Assembly: GCA_002494625.1 (NCBI GenBank)
Contig: DACH01000005.1
Coordinates: 62,001 to 126,000, forward strand
Direction: 5' to 3'
Length of the DNA: 64,000 nt
From: Archaeoglobus sp. UBA234
GTDB taxonomy: Archaea > Halobacteriota > Archaeoglobi > Archaeoglobales > Archaeoglobaceae
Shown here: piece by piece, positions 1-8,912 of the stretch
How positions within the stretch are numbered: position 1 is the stretch's first letter
Layout: each line of letters opens with the position of its first letter
The notes under the pieces: model-generated
Seen by the model: only the letters and a program-made list of their open reading frames with translations
Database searches by the model: none
What the model was told of the DNA's origin: nothing
Translations under genes and position numbers: made by a program

Positions 1-395
1 TTCCCAGATCATGTATTGATATTTTTGTTGAGGTACTTCAGGCTGATGCAGGTACAAGAACAGCCTGTTTGAATGCTGCTACTGTGGCTCTCGTTGATGC
101 AGGAATACCGATGAAAGGACTGATAACCTCAGTTGCGGTGGCTAAGGTCGATGGTAAGCTTGTTCTCGACCCGATGAAGGAAGAAGATAACTACGGAGAG
201 GCTGATGTACCCTTTGCTTTCCTTATAAGGAATGGAAAGATTGAGTCCATAGCTCTTGTGCAGATGGATGGAATGATGACGATAGACGAGATGAAGAAAG
301 CTATTGAAATGGCAAAGAAGGGAGCGATGCAGATTTATGAGCTTCAGAGAGAGGCGATAATGAAGAAGTATCATGCTGAGGACATAGAGGAGTAG
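1..395 (+). CDS. rrp41: Exosome complex exonuclease Rrp41, C-terminal part
   Basis: The gene enters from the left edge; the reading frame is open from base 3 and about 130 residues are visible. Rrp41 is the catalytic RNase PH-fold subunit of the archaeal exosome, which degrades RNA 3'-5' with phosphate and adds A-rich tails. The visible part has the RNase PH signature run around LQADAGTRTACLNAATVAL and the acidic stretch DPMKEEDNYGEAD near the active site, then a helical tail. The rrp42 start follows seven bases after the stop, as expected for this obligate pair. The first ATG visible (base 69) is internal and is not the real start. Confidence 0.95.
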   Translation, partial: PRSCIDIFVEVLQADAGTRTACLNAATVALVDAGIPMKGLITSVAVAKVDGKLVLDPMKEEDNYGEADVPFAFLIRNGKIESIALVQMDGMMTIDEMKKAIEMAKKGAMQIYELQREAIMKKYHAEDIEE

Positions 396-402
396 TGGTA
401 GC

Positions 403-1182
403 ATGGGTGAAGAAATTCTCATGGATATAAAAAGGGATTATGTCCTCTCCCGCCTCAGAGATGGGGAGAGGATTGATGGAAGAAAACTGGATGAGATAAG
501 GCCGATAGAAATAGAAACAAACATAATATCTAAAGCAGAGGGCTCCGCCCTTGTAAAGCTTGGAGACACCCAGGTGATTGTCGGGATAAAGATGCAGCCG
601 GGTGAGCCGTTCCCCGATGTTCCTGATAGAGGTATTATTATAACCAACGCTGAACTCGTACCTCTTGCATCCCCCACCTTTGAAGCTGGACCTCCAGATG
701 AAACATCAATAGAACTTGCGAGAATAGTTGATAGAGGTATCAGAGAAAGTGAGGCGGTTGATCTGACAAAACTTGTCATTGAAGAGGGAAAAAATGTCTG
801 GATGATCTTCATTGATATTCATGCACTGGATGATGATGGAAATCTGATGGATGCTTCAGCTCTTGCAGCAATTTCTGCCCTGCTGAACACAACTGTTCCT
901 GCAGAGAGATTTGGACTTGGAGATGATTTTCCTCTCCCTGTGAGAAACCTTCCAGTGGCAATCACGTCTCTGATTGTTAACGATCTTTACTTAGTTGATC
1001 CGTGCAGGGATGAAATGAGTGTTGGAAACAAACTCATTACAATAACCTCTGATAAAAACGATAACATTGTGGCAATGCAGAAGAGTGGTAGCTACCTCCT
1101 TAAAGAGGAAAAGTTTTATGAACTCATTGATGTCAGTGTGCGAAAGGCGAAAGAGGTCAGAGAAATACTCAAGGAAATATGA
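403..1182 (+). CDS. rrp42: Exosome complex component Rrp42
   Basis: This 259-residue protein is the non-catalytic RNase PH-like partner that alternates with Rrp41 in the hexameric ring of the archaeal exosome. The N-terminus (IKRDYVLSRLRDGERIDGR) and the core LVKLGDTQVIVGIKMQPGEP are characteristic, and the length equals that of the A. fulgidus protein as I recall it. The ATG at 403 is preceded by a purine-rich GAGGAG overlapping the rrp41 end; an ATG at 421 is the alternative. It is translated directly after rrp41 and followed 26 bases later by rpl37ae, so RNA decay and ribosome components share a transcript. Confidence 0.96.
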   Translation: MGEEILMDIKRDYVLSRLRDGERIDGRKLDEIRPIEIETNIISKAEGSALVKLGDTQVIVGIKMQPGEPFPDVPDRGIIITNAELVPLASPTFEAGPPDETSIELARIVDRGIRESEAVDLTKLVIEEGKNVWMIFIDIHALDDDGNLMDASALAAISALLNTTVPAERFGLGDDFPLPVRNLPVAITSLIVNDLYLVDPCRDEMSVGNKLITITSDKNDNIVAMQKSGSYLLKEEKFYELIDVSVRKAKEVREILKEI

Positions 1183-1208
1183 TTTCATGATTATCGGGAG
1201 GAATTGAA

Positions 1209-1472
1209 ATGCCAAGGACAAAGAAGGTGAAGATTGCAGGACGGTTTGGCTCCAGGTATGGGGTTAAGGTTAGGAAGAGCATCATAAAGATTGAAAGTGA
1301 GCAGAGAAAGAAGTATGTCTGCAGAAAATGCGGTAAGAAGAGTGTAAAAAGAGCTGGTACTGGAATATGGGAGTGCAGAAGCTGTGGATATAAATTTGCA
1401 GGGGGAACTTACATTCCTGTAACATCCGCATCAAAGCTGACAGATAAGCTTGCCAGGCTGGAGGAGGTTTGA
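1209..1472 (+). CDS. rpl37ae: 50S ribosomal protein L37Ae (eL43)
   Basis: An 87-residue basic protein with a zinc ribbon formed by C38, C41, C56 and C59 (CRKCG and CRSCG). These and the N-terminal FGSRYGVKVRK run identify L37Ae, a large-subunit protein shared by archaea and eukaryotes. GGAGG lies about 10 bases upstream of the ATG. Its TGA stop shares one base with the rpoP start (TGATG), which implies coupled translation. The rrp41-rrp42-rpl37ae-rpoP order is common in euryarchaea. Confidence 0.96.
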   Translation: MPRTKKVKIAGRFGSRYGVKVRKSIIKIESEQRKKYVCRKCGKKSVKRAGTGIWECRSCGYKFAGGTYIPVTSASKLTDKLARLEEV

Positions 1473-1612
1473 TGAGCTACATCTGCCTTGTCTGTCAGTC
1501 TGAGGTAGATGTGGATCTTGAAAGGAATCTGATTCAATGCACAAAATGTGGAAACAGAATTCTCCTCAAACCCAGACCGCCAGCCCTCAAAAAGAGGGTT
1601 AAAGCAATTTAG
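1472..1612 (+). CDS. rpoP: DNA-directed RNA polymerase subunit P (Rpo12)
   Basis: A 46-residue ORF whose ATG overlaps the rpl37ae stop. It carries a zinc ribbon C5-x2-C8...C23-x2-C26 followed by a basic tail (LLKPRPPALKKRVKAI), the standard pattern for Rpo12/RpoP, a small RNA polymerase subunit equivalent to eukaryotic Rpb12. The upstream GGAGG inside the end of rpl37ae serves as ribosome binding site. The length matches the family (about 45-50 residues). Confidence 0.93.
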   Translation: MSYICLVCQSEVDVDLERNLIQCTKCGNRILLKPRPPALKKRVKAI

Positions 1613-1640
1613 TCAGTTATATTTTATTTTTACTTCTCAT
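1613..1640 (+). terminator. T-rich terminator after rpoP
   Basis: Immediately after the rpoP stop lies a T-rich run (TTATATTTTATTTTTACTT). Archaeal RNA polymerase terminates at oligo-T tracts, and the next gene is convergent, so this is the likely end of the exosome operon transcript. Confidence 0.5.
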
Positions 1641-1653
1641 GGCTATTCTGTTT

Positions 1654-2289
1654 TCATAAAATAAGCTCTTCAAGTCCTGAATATAGAAAATAGATTCCAA
1701 AAACTGTGAATATTGCTGCTGACATTAGTGATAGTATTTTTTGAGATTTGTTCCACATTTCCGAAGCTCTGTTGGAGGTATAGGATACGAAACCAAGCCA
1801 TCCAAAATCACAGGCTTCATGTACGACTATGAAAACTACCAATCCGAGCATACCAAAAGCTGATGCTTTTAGCGTAAGAACAAAGCCGACAGACATCCAC
1901 CACATCAAAAAATAAGGGTTGGCAAGGGACATTGCAGAACCGGTTATCAATGCTCTGATAGAGGTGGAAGAGACTCCTACCTCAGTTTTTTTGGATTTAA
2001 TCTCTTTGTATGCCATAAAAATTAAAAAAGAACCACCAACAAGGCTTATTACAGTCTTTAGATCCTTAAATACAACGAGACCTCCAAAGAAGAAAAGAAT
2101 GAGTATTATTGGTATCTCAACTATTGCATGACCTGAAGAAATTAGAAAGCCAGAATATCTGTTTGTCCTTCCCTCAGAAACTGCTGCGGCAAAAAGGGGA
2201 CCCGGAGCCATAACTCCACTCAATGATATGAAGAACACCACTGCTATTAACTCCAGAAGACCGGTCTGCATGGCAGTATTTTCTTCCAT
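1654..2289 (-). CDS. LysE-family amino acid exporter (RhtB type)
   Basis: A hydrophobic protein of 211 residues with about six membrane segments. It shows the LysE/RhtB signature GVMAPGPLFAAAVSEGRTNR near the N-terminus and the central segment SLANPYFLMWWMSVG, where the N-P pair is conserved. The family exports amino acids or derivatives; the substrate here is unknown. I place the start at the ATG at 2289. The frame stays open to 2421, but the extra 44 residues are polar and not membrane-like, so they are probably upstream DNA. An ATG at 2271 is the other option. It stands alone, convergent with rpoP and divergent from the MFS gene. Confidence 0.8.
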   Translation of the reverse strand: MEENTAMQTGLLELIAVVFFISLSGVMAPGPLFAAAVSEGRTNRYSGFLISSGHAIVEIPIILILFFFGGLVVFKDLKTVISLVGGSFLIFMAYKEIKSKKTEVGVSSTSIRALITGSAMSLANPYFLMWWMSVGFVLTLKASAFGMLGLVVFIVVHEACDFGWLGFVSYTSNRASEMWNKSQKILSLMSAAIFTVFGIYFLYSGLEELIL

Positions 2290-2525
2290 GACTTTAAATC
2301 TGTTTTTGTTCAACCAGCTTTTCGGTACTTTTCTCTCTTGCGGAAGGGGGTGGACTGCTTTGACACCTTGGTTATGATCTCTTTTTCTCCAGACATAGAT
2401 ATATTGGTAGGATGGTAACAAAATAAAAGTGTGAATTATGGATATTCTCTTTTATAGATATTCCCTTAAACCAAACTACCTTTTAAACCAAAATAGATAA
2501 GTATCCTCAAAAAAACCCCCTTTCT

Positions 2526-3707
2526 GTGAGGAGCCTGCTGTTCACGATATCTCTGACAGCTTTCATCGTTATGGTTGGAATGGGTGTTATAGCACCCCTT
2601 CTCCCGATTTTTGCCGAAGAACTTGGAGCCTCAGGTGTCTGGATAGGTGTAATATTCTCTGCCTATTCTTTTTCAAGGCTCATCTTCCTGCCAGTTATCG
2701 GAAGAATAAGTGATTTTTATGGTAGAAGGAAAATTATACTACTTGGACTGTTTCTTTACTCAACGGTAACCCTGCTTTATGCCTTTGCAACTACTCCCGA
2801 GCAACTATCAGCTGTCAGACTCATGCACGGAGCAACATCGGCAATGGTTATACCGGTTGCAATGGCTGCAGTGGCTGAGCTGTCTCCAGATGGTAGGGAG
2901 GGATACTTCATTGGAACCTTCAACAGGGCTTTATTCTTGGGTATGGCGTCCGGACCTGTCATAGGGGGAGTTATCGCAGATATCGCTGGCTTGAGATTGA
3001 CCTTCTTTACAATAAGTGTGATTGGTTTTGTTACTCTTTTTCTGGTGTATTTGACCTTTCCAGAGACTTCTATCAGGAGGAAGAGCAGGAAAAGGTTTAA
3101 TGGAAGTATCAGGCTCTGGACAGCCTTTCTCTATCGTTTTCTCAATTCAATGGGGAGAGGAAGTATTCTAAGTTTTCTTCCGATATATCTTGGACTCATT
3201 GGATATTCGGCATCCATTATTGGAGGGCTGATCTCACTCAATCTTTTCGTTTCAGCTCTGATACAACCAGCTTCAGGGAAACTTTCTGACAGAATAGGTG
3301 TAACTCTTCCCGTTACAGCCTCAACTCTTCTTGGAGCTCTTATTTTATTTTCAATTCCAAGAATTCAGGACATTTTCTCTCTCACTGTGATGAGCCTTCT
3401 ACTCGGCATTACAAGTGCAGTGAGTCTTCCTGCTGTTGGGGCGATTGTTGCTGTTGAGGGAAAGCAGGGGGGAATGGGCCAGCTCATGGGAACTCTGTCA
3501 GCCTCTAAAAGCCTTGGGAGGATTATTGGACCTCTCGTATCCGGAACCATTTTTGACCTTTTTGGGGGAGGGATAGATGGTATAAAGGTGGCATTTACGG
3601 TTGCCTCAGCAATTGCCGTTTTCTCAGCCATCATTTTCTGGATGGGAATGCGCGTGTTCAGGCATAGTGAGGCATTAAGGTATGAGGAGCATGAGGATTT
3701 TGGGTGA
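2526..3707 (+). CDS. Major facilitator superfamily transporter
   Basis: A 393-residue membrane protein with about twelve predicted transmembrane segments. The loop between segments 2 and 3 holds the MFS motif A (GRISDFYGRRKI), and the second half repeats a degenerate version (GKLSDRIGVTLPV). It resembles drug:H+ antiporter-type exporters, but the substrate cannot be read from sequence. The start is a GTG at 2526; no strong Shine-Dalgarno is seen and the AT-rich stretch before it (TTTTAAACCAAAATAGATAAG) may hold a TATA box, so translation may start near the transcript 5' end. Confidence 0.85.
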   Translation: MRSLLFTISLTAFIVMVGMGVIAPLLPIFAEELGASGVWIGVIFSAYSFSRLIFLPVIGRISDFYGRRKIILLGLFLYSTVTLLYAFATTPEQLSAVRLMHGATSAMVIPVAMAAVAELSPDGREGYFIGTFNRALFLGMASGPVIGGVIADIAGLRLTFFTISVIGFVTLFLVYLTFPETSIRRKSRKRFNGSIRLWTAFLYRFLNSMGRGSILSFLPIYLGLIGYSASIIGGLISLNLFVSALIQPASGKLSDRIGVTLPVTASTLLGALILFSIPRIQDIFSLTVMSLLLGITSAVSLPAVGAIVAVEGKQGGMGQLMGTLSASKSLGRIIGPLVSGTIFDLFGGGIDGIKVAFTVASAIAVFSAIIFWMGMRVFRHSEALRYEEHEDFG

Positions 3708-3761
3708 TTTGGCGACTAAGCTGGTGGCGTGCCTCTCAAAATAGGTTAATCCAGTAGCCAA

Positions 3762-4787
3762 TTAAACCAGATTCAGACTGTGTCTTCTGGCAATGTTCAG
3801 TGATCTTGATATTTCCTCCCGTGTGAGTCTCCTGGAGATCTCAGGATAGTCGTAAGCCTTATAAGTAGGATAGTACTGAAACATCAGGTTAAATCTCGTC
3901 TCATTTCCAAGTTCGTCAGCAACCCATCTGACAATTTTTTCTGTACAGCAATCAATGTGTCCGGGCATAACGAGGTGTCTTATCAGGAGTTCACCATTCA
4001 CAGATGCTCTTTTAAAGTTTCTGGTTATAATCTCCCAGTAACTTTTAACTTTACTGTACTTGAGTGCACACCTGCTGTTTCCATATTTAAAATCACCAAG
4101 CCACACATCAACCACATCTTCAATCACATCAGCAAGCTCCTCTGAATGATACATGTTGGAGTTCCATACAACAGGGATATTGGATTCCACTTGTTTTAGA
4201 ATTTTCAGGATTGTATGGGAATGCTGGTCAGGATTTCCACCTACAAAGTTTACGTTTCTGCTCCCCTGTGTGAATCTTCTGTCTATGGTTCTTGCAAGTT
4301 CGGTCTCGTTAACAGGATAGTCGTCACTGTAGACTATATCGAAATTCTGACAGAAAACACATCTGAATGTGCATCTGTTGAAGAAAATTGTGTGTGATGG
4401 AATAAGCTCAGGCTCCTCTCCCATGTGGAGAAAATCAGAGGAGTAGTAGCTTTTAACACCACATTTGCAGAAACCCTCCTCCTCGTATCTGTTAACATTA
4501 CATCTCCTTTCACAGAAACTGCAGCTTTCCAGCATTTTTTCAAGTATTTTGATTTTCAAATCGATAAAGCTCGTCTTTGGTGGTTTTTTTTGCAGAAACC
4601 CCTCTTTCTTTTCATCTTCAAGCTCGTCGATTCCTTCCATCAACTCACGAAATTCTTTTTTTAAGGATTCATGGATTTTAAGCAATTCCTCAAGTTCACC
4701 ATCGAACTCCGCTTCCATTCTTTTGACTATCTGAAACTTTGCAATCTCCTTACCGAGATTTATACCCTCATATCTTAGAAGGGTCAC
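3762..4787 (-). CDS. Radical SAM protein, PflX (COG1313) type
   Basis: A 341-residue protein. After a charged, coiled N-terminal region (about 1-85) comes an additional cysteine group (C89, C92, C96, C107, C109; CSFCERRCNVNR), then the radical SAM motif C139-x3-C143-x2-C146 (CTFRCVFCQN). This matches the uncharacterised Fe-S proteins related to pyruvate formate-lyase activating enzymes, for which the substrate protein is unknown. The start is GTG at 4787; an ATG 23 residues later could also serve. The adjacent genes on both sides are not obviously related. A second member of this radical SAM group is at 14109-15104. Confidence 0.85.
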   Translation of the reverse strand: MTLLRYEGINLGKEIAKFQIVKRMEAEFDGELEELLKIHESLKKEFRELMEGIDELEDEKKEGFLQKKPPKTSFIDLKIKILEKMLESCSFCERRCNVNRYEEEGFCKCGVKSYYSSDFLHMGEEPELIPSHTIFFNRCTFRCVFCQNFDIVYSDDYPVNETELARTIDRRFTQGSRNVNFVGGNPDQHSHTILKILKQVESNIPVVWNSNMYHSEELADVIEDVVDVWLGDFKYGNSRCALKYSKVKSYWEIITRNFKRASVNGELLIRHLVMPGHIDCCTEKIVRWVADELGNETRFNLMFQYYPTYKAYDYPEISRRLTREEISRSLNIARRHSLNLV

Positions 4788-4867
4788 ACTATAAGTTTGA
4801 TAAAGAAGTTAAAAAATTTGATGATTTTATAGTCTGTAAATTCGAATGAAAGACTGTTAATAAAAAT

Positions 4868-6154
4868 TCATCCCCTTACATCCACCCCCTCAAACTTCAG
4901 CCACGGTGAGGAGGTATTCTCAATCTGGAGACTTTCCTTTCCACCATAGGCTATCTTCTTCATTAGCTCGTAAACATTTCCATAAATCATTGCACTTCTA
5001 ACAGGTTTCTCCCCCTCATCTGTGTGGAGAATGCAGGAACATTCCAAGCTGAAATCTCCACTGACCGGGTTGGAGGTATGAGCCCCTGTTAGTGAGTGGA
5101 TGTAAATTCCATTTCCAAAGTCATTTTCCCTCTCTTCTGGCAAAACAATCATGTTTGTAGGCAGTGTAGAGGGATAACTGTTCCTTTCCAGTCTGATACC
5201 ATTTCCTGTAGGCTCTTTTCCTGAGTCAACAGCATTTCTCCAGTCTCTGAGAAAATCTGATAGTACACCTGAATTTACGAGAACGGTTCTCGATGTGCAG
5301 TTTCCCTCATCGTCAAAACCCGAACTGGCAATCAACCCATCTGCGGTACCGTCATCTACAATATCAACTGAGCCAGCAATCTTCTCACCAAGTTTATCCG
5401 CAAGAGGGCTTCTTCCTTTCTTGACATTTTCATAGTAAAATGCCGGATAAAGCGAGTAGAACAGAAGCTGATGGACTGCAAGCGGCGATAATATGGTGTT
5501 ATATGTCCCGGGCTCTATTTTTCCGCCCTTTGAGTATTGAATAGCAAAATGAGAAGCGTTTTTGGATATTCTTTCAATATCTACATTCAGATCTCTGGAG
5601 AAAGATAGATCGTATGCAGCTCCATCCTCATAAACACACTCTATGAAAGCTGAGGTAGCAGTCTCTTCGCTCTCAAGTTCAGCACCTGAGGAGTTTACTA
5701 TTTCAGTTTTTGTGAATGAAAGCTCTATTAACCCATCAGCGGGATTAACTTTCCTATCTTTTGCAATCTCTATCATTCTATTGGCAGCACCTCTCAACCA
5801 TTCTCCTTCTCCACTGATTTCGTCAAGAACCTTCTTACTCAGAATACCCTTTACCTCTGTAACTCCACCCTCGGGAAACTCTTTCAGCACCTCCTCTGAA
5901 ATCTTTGAAATCTTTATGGCCTTCTCACAGGTGTCAATTAGCCTATCACCATCGGTCGTACAGGAGAATCCGACTCTCTCATTTGATATGACTCTAAAGG
6001 CGACGATTTCCTCAACGTCCTCAGTTATATGTGTAATTCTGCCCTTTTCGATTTTGAGCGTTTTTTTCAGCTCAATCTCATGAAAAATCTCCCAGGCATC
6101 AGCACTGAAGTCAAGATACTTCTTTGCAGCCTCAACATCAATTCTGAAATCCAT
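4868..6154 (-). CDS. pmbA: TldE/PmbA family metalloprotease partner
   Basis: A 428-residue protein of the PmbA/TldE family, the non-metal-binding partner of TldD. The C-terminal part carries typical stretches (SSGFDDEGNCTSRTVLVNSG, TGAHTSNPVSGDFS, where the family is most conserved). TldD-TldE heterodimers are proteases acting on unfolded peptides and, in bacteria, mature modified peptides such as microcin B17. The gene starts right after the tldD stop, so the two subunits are made together. No peptide-precursor gene is recognisable nearby. Confidence 0.9.
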   Translation of the reverse strand: MDFRIDVEAAKKYLDFSADAWEIFHEIELKKTLKIEKGRITHITEDVEEIVAFRVISNERVGFSCTTDGDRLIDTCEKAIKISKISEEVLKEFPEGGVTEVKGILSKKVLDEISGEGEWLRGAANRMIEIAKDRKVNPADGLIELSFTKTEIVNSSGAELESEETATSAFIECVYEDGAAYDLSFSRDLNVDIERISKNASHFAIQYSKGGKIEPGTYNTILSPLAVHQLLFYSLYPAFYYENVKKGRSPLADKLGEKIAGSVDIVDDGTADGLIASSGFDDEGNCTSRTVLVNSGVLSDFLRDWRNAVDSGKEPTGNGIRLERNSYPSTLPTNMIVLPEERENDFGNGIYIHSLTGAHTSNPVSGDFSLECSCILHTDEGEKPVRSAMIYGNVYELMKKIAYGGKESLQIENTSSPWLKFEGVDVRG

Positions 6155-7432
6155 TTATGCTCCCCCCACAAGAGCATTAACAACCGTCGGTGGAGCCCCA
6201 TCTGAAACGGGAACAAGTTGCCCGGATTTTCCACAAAATCCCGGTTCAAATTTTACCTCTTTCCCTATCTTGATATCCTTCAGTATTTCGAGCGTGTGTC
6301 CGCTAAGCGATACATCTCTTATCATCTCTCTGATTTCTCCGTTGATTATGAGGTACCCATACTGAGCATTGAAGTGAAAATATCCTGTTGCAGGATTGGT
6401 CTCACCACCCCTCGTTCCTATGAGGTACACTCCATTTTTCACACTCTCAACCAGCTCATCAAAGCTGTAATCTCCTTCATCGATGTATGTGTTGCTCATC
6501 CTGATTATTGGCTCCATTACACCCTGGCTTCTTGAGTTCCCGGGCTTCCCTTTAAGTTTAATCGCAGTCTCCCTTGAATGCAGAAATTCTTTGAAAATAC
6601 CCTTCTCGATTACGGTTTTTTTCTCAGCCTTCACACCCTCATCGTCGAAGGGGAAGAAACCAAACTCCTCCTTCAACGGATCATCATAAACATTTAATTC
6701 CTCTGGACCAACCCTGATTCCTGTTTCCTTCAAAATGCTCGCCCCCCTGATAAGGTGGTCGGCCTCCACGGCATGCCCGAAAGCCTCATGAATGAAAACC
6801 CCTCCTAAGGATGGATCCATCAATACCGGCATTTTCCCAGATGGTGGTTTGTGGGCTCTTACAAGCTCTTCCAATTTGTTGGAAAGCTCTTCAGCCATCT
6901 CGAATGGCTCATTTCCTGAAACTATCTCAAAACCTCCGGGTTTGAAAATCCTCTTTGAAAGAAACTGCAGTGTGTCATCTTTGCCAACTGCCTGCATGGC
7001 AATACCCGTTCTTGGAATCTCATATCGAATCTCAGAACCCTCCGAGTTCCGGTAAATGAACTCTCTGATATTCTCAATATAGTTTATCCTCGTGCTAACA
7101 ACGAACTCATTTTTCAGCAGCTTTTCGACCTCCTTCAAAAGATTTACCTTCTGCTCGATGTCTGCTGTGCTGATTTTTGGCTTGAAGGTATAGTCTCCCT
7201 CAAATGAGCGCCTGTCTATCTCAACATCTCCCTCCTCTATGCAGTTTCTTTCAGCCCTCTCAAGACCCTCTTCATCACTCACCATTCCGCTAAAGAAACC
7301 CCATGATTTGTTTTTCAAAACCCTGAAGCTTTTTCCACGGAATTTTTCATATTTTGGTTTCTCAAGTTTTCCATTTTCCAGTGTGAGCGAGAGGGATGTG
7401 CTTTTTATCTCACGAATGTCGTAGAATTCCAT
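6155..7432 (-). CDS. tldD: TldD family zinc metalloprotease
   Basis: A 425-residue protein with the TldD metal motif HEAFGHAVE (H215, E216, H220) and a conserved C-terminal Cys in EPGFCGKSGQ, the third metal ligand in the family. Together with PmbA it forms a barrel-shaped heterodimeric protease. The central IGTRGGETNPATGYFHFNAQ region is typical. It is the first gene of the pair; upstream (7433-7554) is AT-rich with a likely promoter. Length agrees with archaeal TldD. Confidence 0.92.
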   Translation of the reverse strand: MEFYDIREIKSTSLSLTLENGKLEKPKYEKFRGKSFRVLKNKSWGFFSGMVSDEEGLERAERNCIEEGDVEIDRRSFEGDYTFKPKISTADIEQKVNLLKEVEKLLKNEFVVSTRINYIENIREFIYRNSEGSEIRYEIPRTGIAMQAVGKDDTLQFLSKRIFKPGGFEIVSGNEPFEMAEELSNKLEELVRAHKPPSGKMPVLMDPSLGGVFIHEAFGHAVEADHLIRGASILKETGIRVGPEELNVYDDPLKEEFGFFPFDDEGVKAEKKTVIEKGIFKEFLHSRETAIKLKGKPGNSRSQGVMEPIIRMSNTYIDEGDYSFDELVESVKNGVYLIGTRGGETNPATGYFHFNAQYGYLIINGEIREMIRDVSLSGHTLEILKDIKIGKEVKFEPGFCGKSGQLVPVSDGAPPTVVNALVGGA

Positions 7433-7554
7433 GAAAATAATTAGGGATGGAGGATAAAAAGTGAACGGTTTATGCTCTATTGTGTTTTTTAATCCTGTTC
7501 TAAAATTAATTTCAGTAAAAAATAGAAACTTGAACTCTCGATTTCACTAAGATG

Positions 7555-8811
7555 TCAACCCCTCATCCTACTTGGAAATAACCCTTTATGTCTCTCTATG
7601 AAGGACTCAGACTCATAAAAAACACTTACATGGTATACATTCACGACGCCTATCTGATCTCCTTTCTCGATAACCCCATCCTGTGAGGGCAGGAATACTG
7701 CTCTGTTTATTCTCTTTTCATCCTCCACTTTCCTCGGCGGGTCAGGACTGAAAACATCAAGCACAAATCCAAATGGATGGTTTCTGCCATTGAGTGGCTG
7801 AACGATTACACCTGCCGGCAAATCCATCTCTTCTATCCTAATAATATCTGCCCTGTTGGCTTTCAGTGACTTTGTTTCAGCAGAGATCAGGGGTTCGAGT
7901 CTCCCCATGGAGCTTCTTTTGAAACTGAAAGGTTTAATATCAATCTCTTTTCTGACAACCTCCTTTTCCCTCCAGTAAACGAGATTTCCTCTAAGGCTTT
8001 TTATGAGATATTTCATAAGTGTTTTTGCCCTTTCTCCTATGGATATGTGATATACATTAAGTATTCCCAGAATATCTCCTCTCTCTATCCTTCCATCAAA
8101 AACAGGAATGAATATGGCCTTTGAAATCGTTCTCGATTCCTCTATTTTTTTTGGTCTTCCTTCAAGCACAAGGTCAAGCACACTTCCAAATGCATTTCTC
8201 ATTATGTAGAGTGAAACTGGAATTGTATTTGCCGGGATCTCAACGGGTTTTATTTTCATGATCATACTTTTTCCTGCTGTTACCTCAGTGGATTCATCTG
8301 CTATCACTGGGTACCACTCTGCAGTGTGCCACCTCCTGTACCAGTTCTCTGAGACCAGAACTCTGTCTCTGTGAATCTCATCATTTCTACGGTAGACGAG
8401 ATAGACATCCCTTTTCTGAAGCTGGTTCTCGATCATTCTCAGTTCGGGGGGAGATATACCCATGACGAATATCTTTATCACACCGAGCAAATCTCCTTTC
8501 CGTATTTTGCCGTATTCCAGCGGAAGGAATGACACCTCTTCAAGTCTCTTTGGCTCCCTCATTTTCGATACCTTGTTCTCATGAACATCAAGGACAATTC
8601 CGCTGGCATGTCTCACAATGTTCAGTGTTGAGGAAATTGTGTAGGGGGGCAGAGATACTTTCTCGATTTTTATCCTCGTAATTTTGTTTTTTTCTACTTC
8701 AACATTCTCGTCGGCTACAAGAAGCTTCATATAGACATAGTTTGTCAGTTTGTAGGCAAGAGGGAGAATTTCAAGTACATCATCGTCTTTTAAAACACTC
8801 CTTTCCCTCAT
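7555..8811 (-). CDS. Triple-repeat protein of unknown function (possibly DUF22 domains)
   Basis: A 418-residue soluble protein made of three copies of one domain of about 120-135 residues (roughly 30-160, 165-300, 300-410). Each copy has the pattern L-P-x2-x-I...R...G-x-VLDV/L, a P-x-K-x-E linker, then FLP...G-x-I-x-x-GD-x-LG-x-x-V/N-V-Y. The repeats are clearest in IERGDILGILNVYH and IEKGDQIGVVNVYH. The linkers also repeat (YLVYRRNDEI and NLVYWREKEV). It may belong to the archaeal DUF22 family; I am not certain of the assignment. No catalytic motif, signal peptide or membrane segment is visible. A TATA-like TTTATAAAATATT and an AAGGGA site precede the ATG. It is a single-gene unit. Confidence 0.75.
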   Translation of the reverse strand: MRERSVLKDDDVLEILPLAYKLTNYVYMKLLVADENVEVEKNKITRIKIEKVSLPPYTISSTLNIVRHASGIVLDVHENKVSKMREPKRLEEVSFLPLEYGKIRKGDLLGVIKIFVMGISPPELRMIENQLQKRDVYLVYRRNDEIHRDRVLVSENWYRRWHTAEWYPVIADESTEVTAGKSMIMKIKPVEIPANTIPVSLYIMRNAFGSVLDLVLEGRPKKIEESRTISKAIFIPVFDGRIERGDILGILNVYHISIGERAKTLMKYLIKSLRGNLVYWREKEVVRKEIDIKPFSFKRSSMGRLEPLISAETKSLKANRADIIRIEEMDLPAGVIVQPLNGRNHPFGFVLDVFSPDPPRKVEDEKRINRAVFLPSQDGVIEKGDQIGVVNVYHVSVFYESESFIERHKGLFPSRMRG

Positions 8812-8912
8812 AAATATCCCTTAATAATGATTAATAGTTAATATTTTATAAACATTGCTGAAGCTTTGTTGTGAAAAATAAAATAATTTTTTTCTCTGTC
8901 TGTTTCAGTAGA

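Noticed and set aside
2290..2421. N-terminal extension of the LysE-type gene to the ATG at 2421, including a GC-richer stretch that slightly resembles an IS terminus (CCACCCCCTTCCGCAAGAG).
   Set aside because: The extension is polar and lacks family character, and the resemblance to the IS ends at 22408 and 54409 does not include GTGAACTACCCC or the 10-base loop.
4425..4734. Plus-strand ORFs rich in Phe and Ser opposite the radical SAM gene.
   Set aside because: They mirror the Glu/Lys-rich coiled region on the coding strand.
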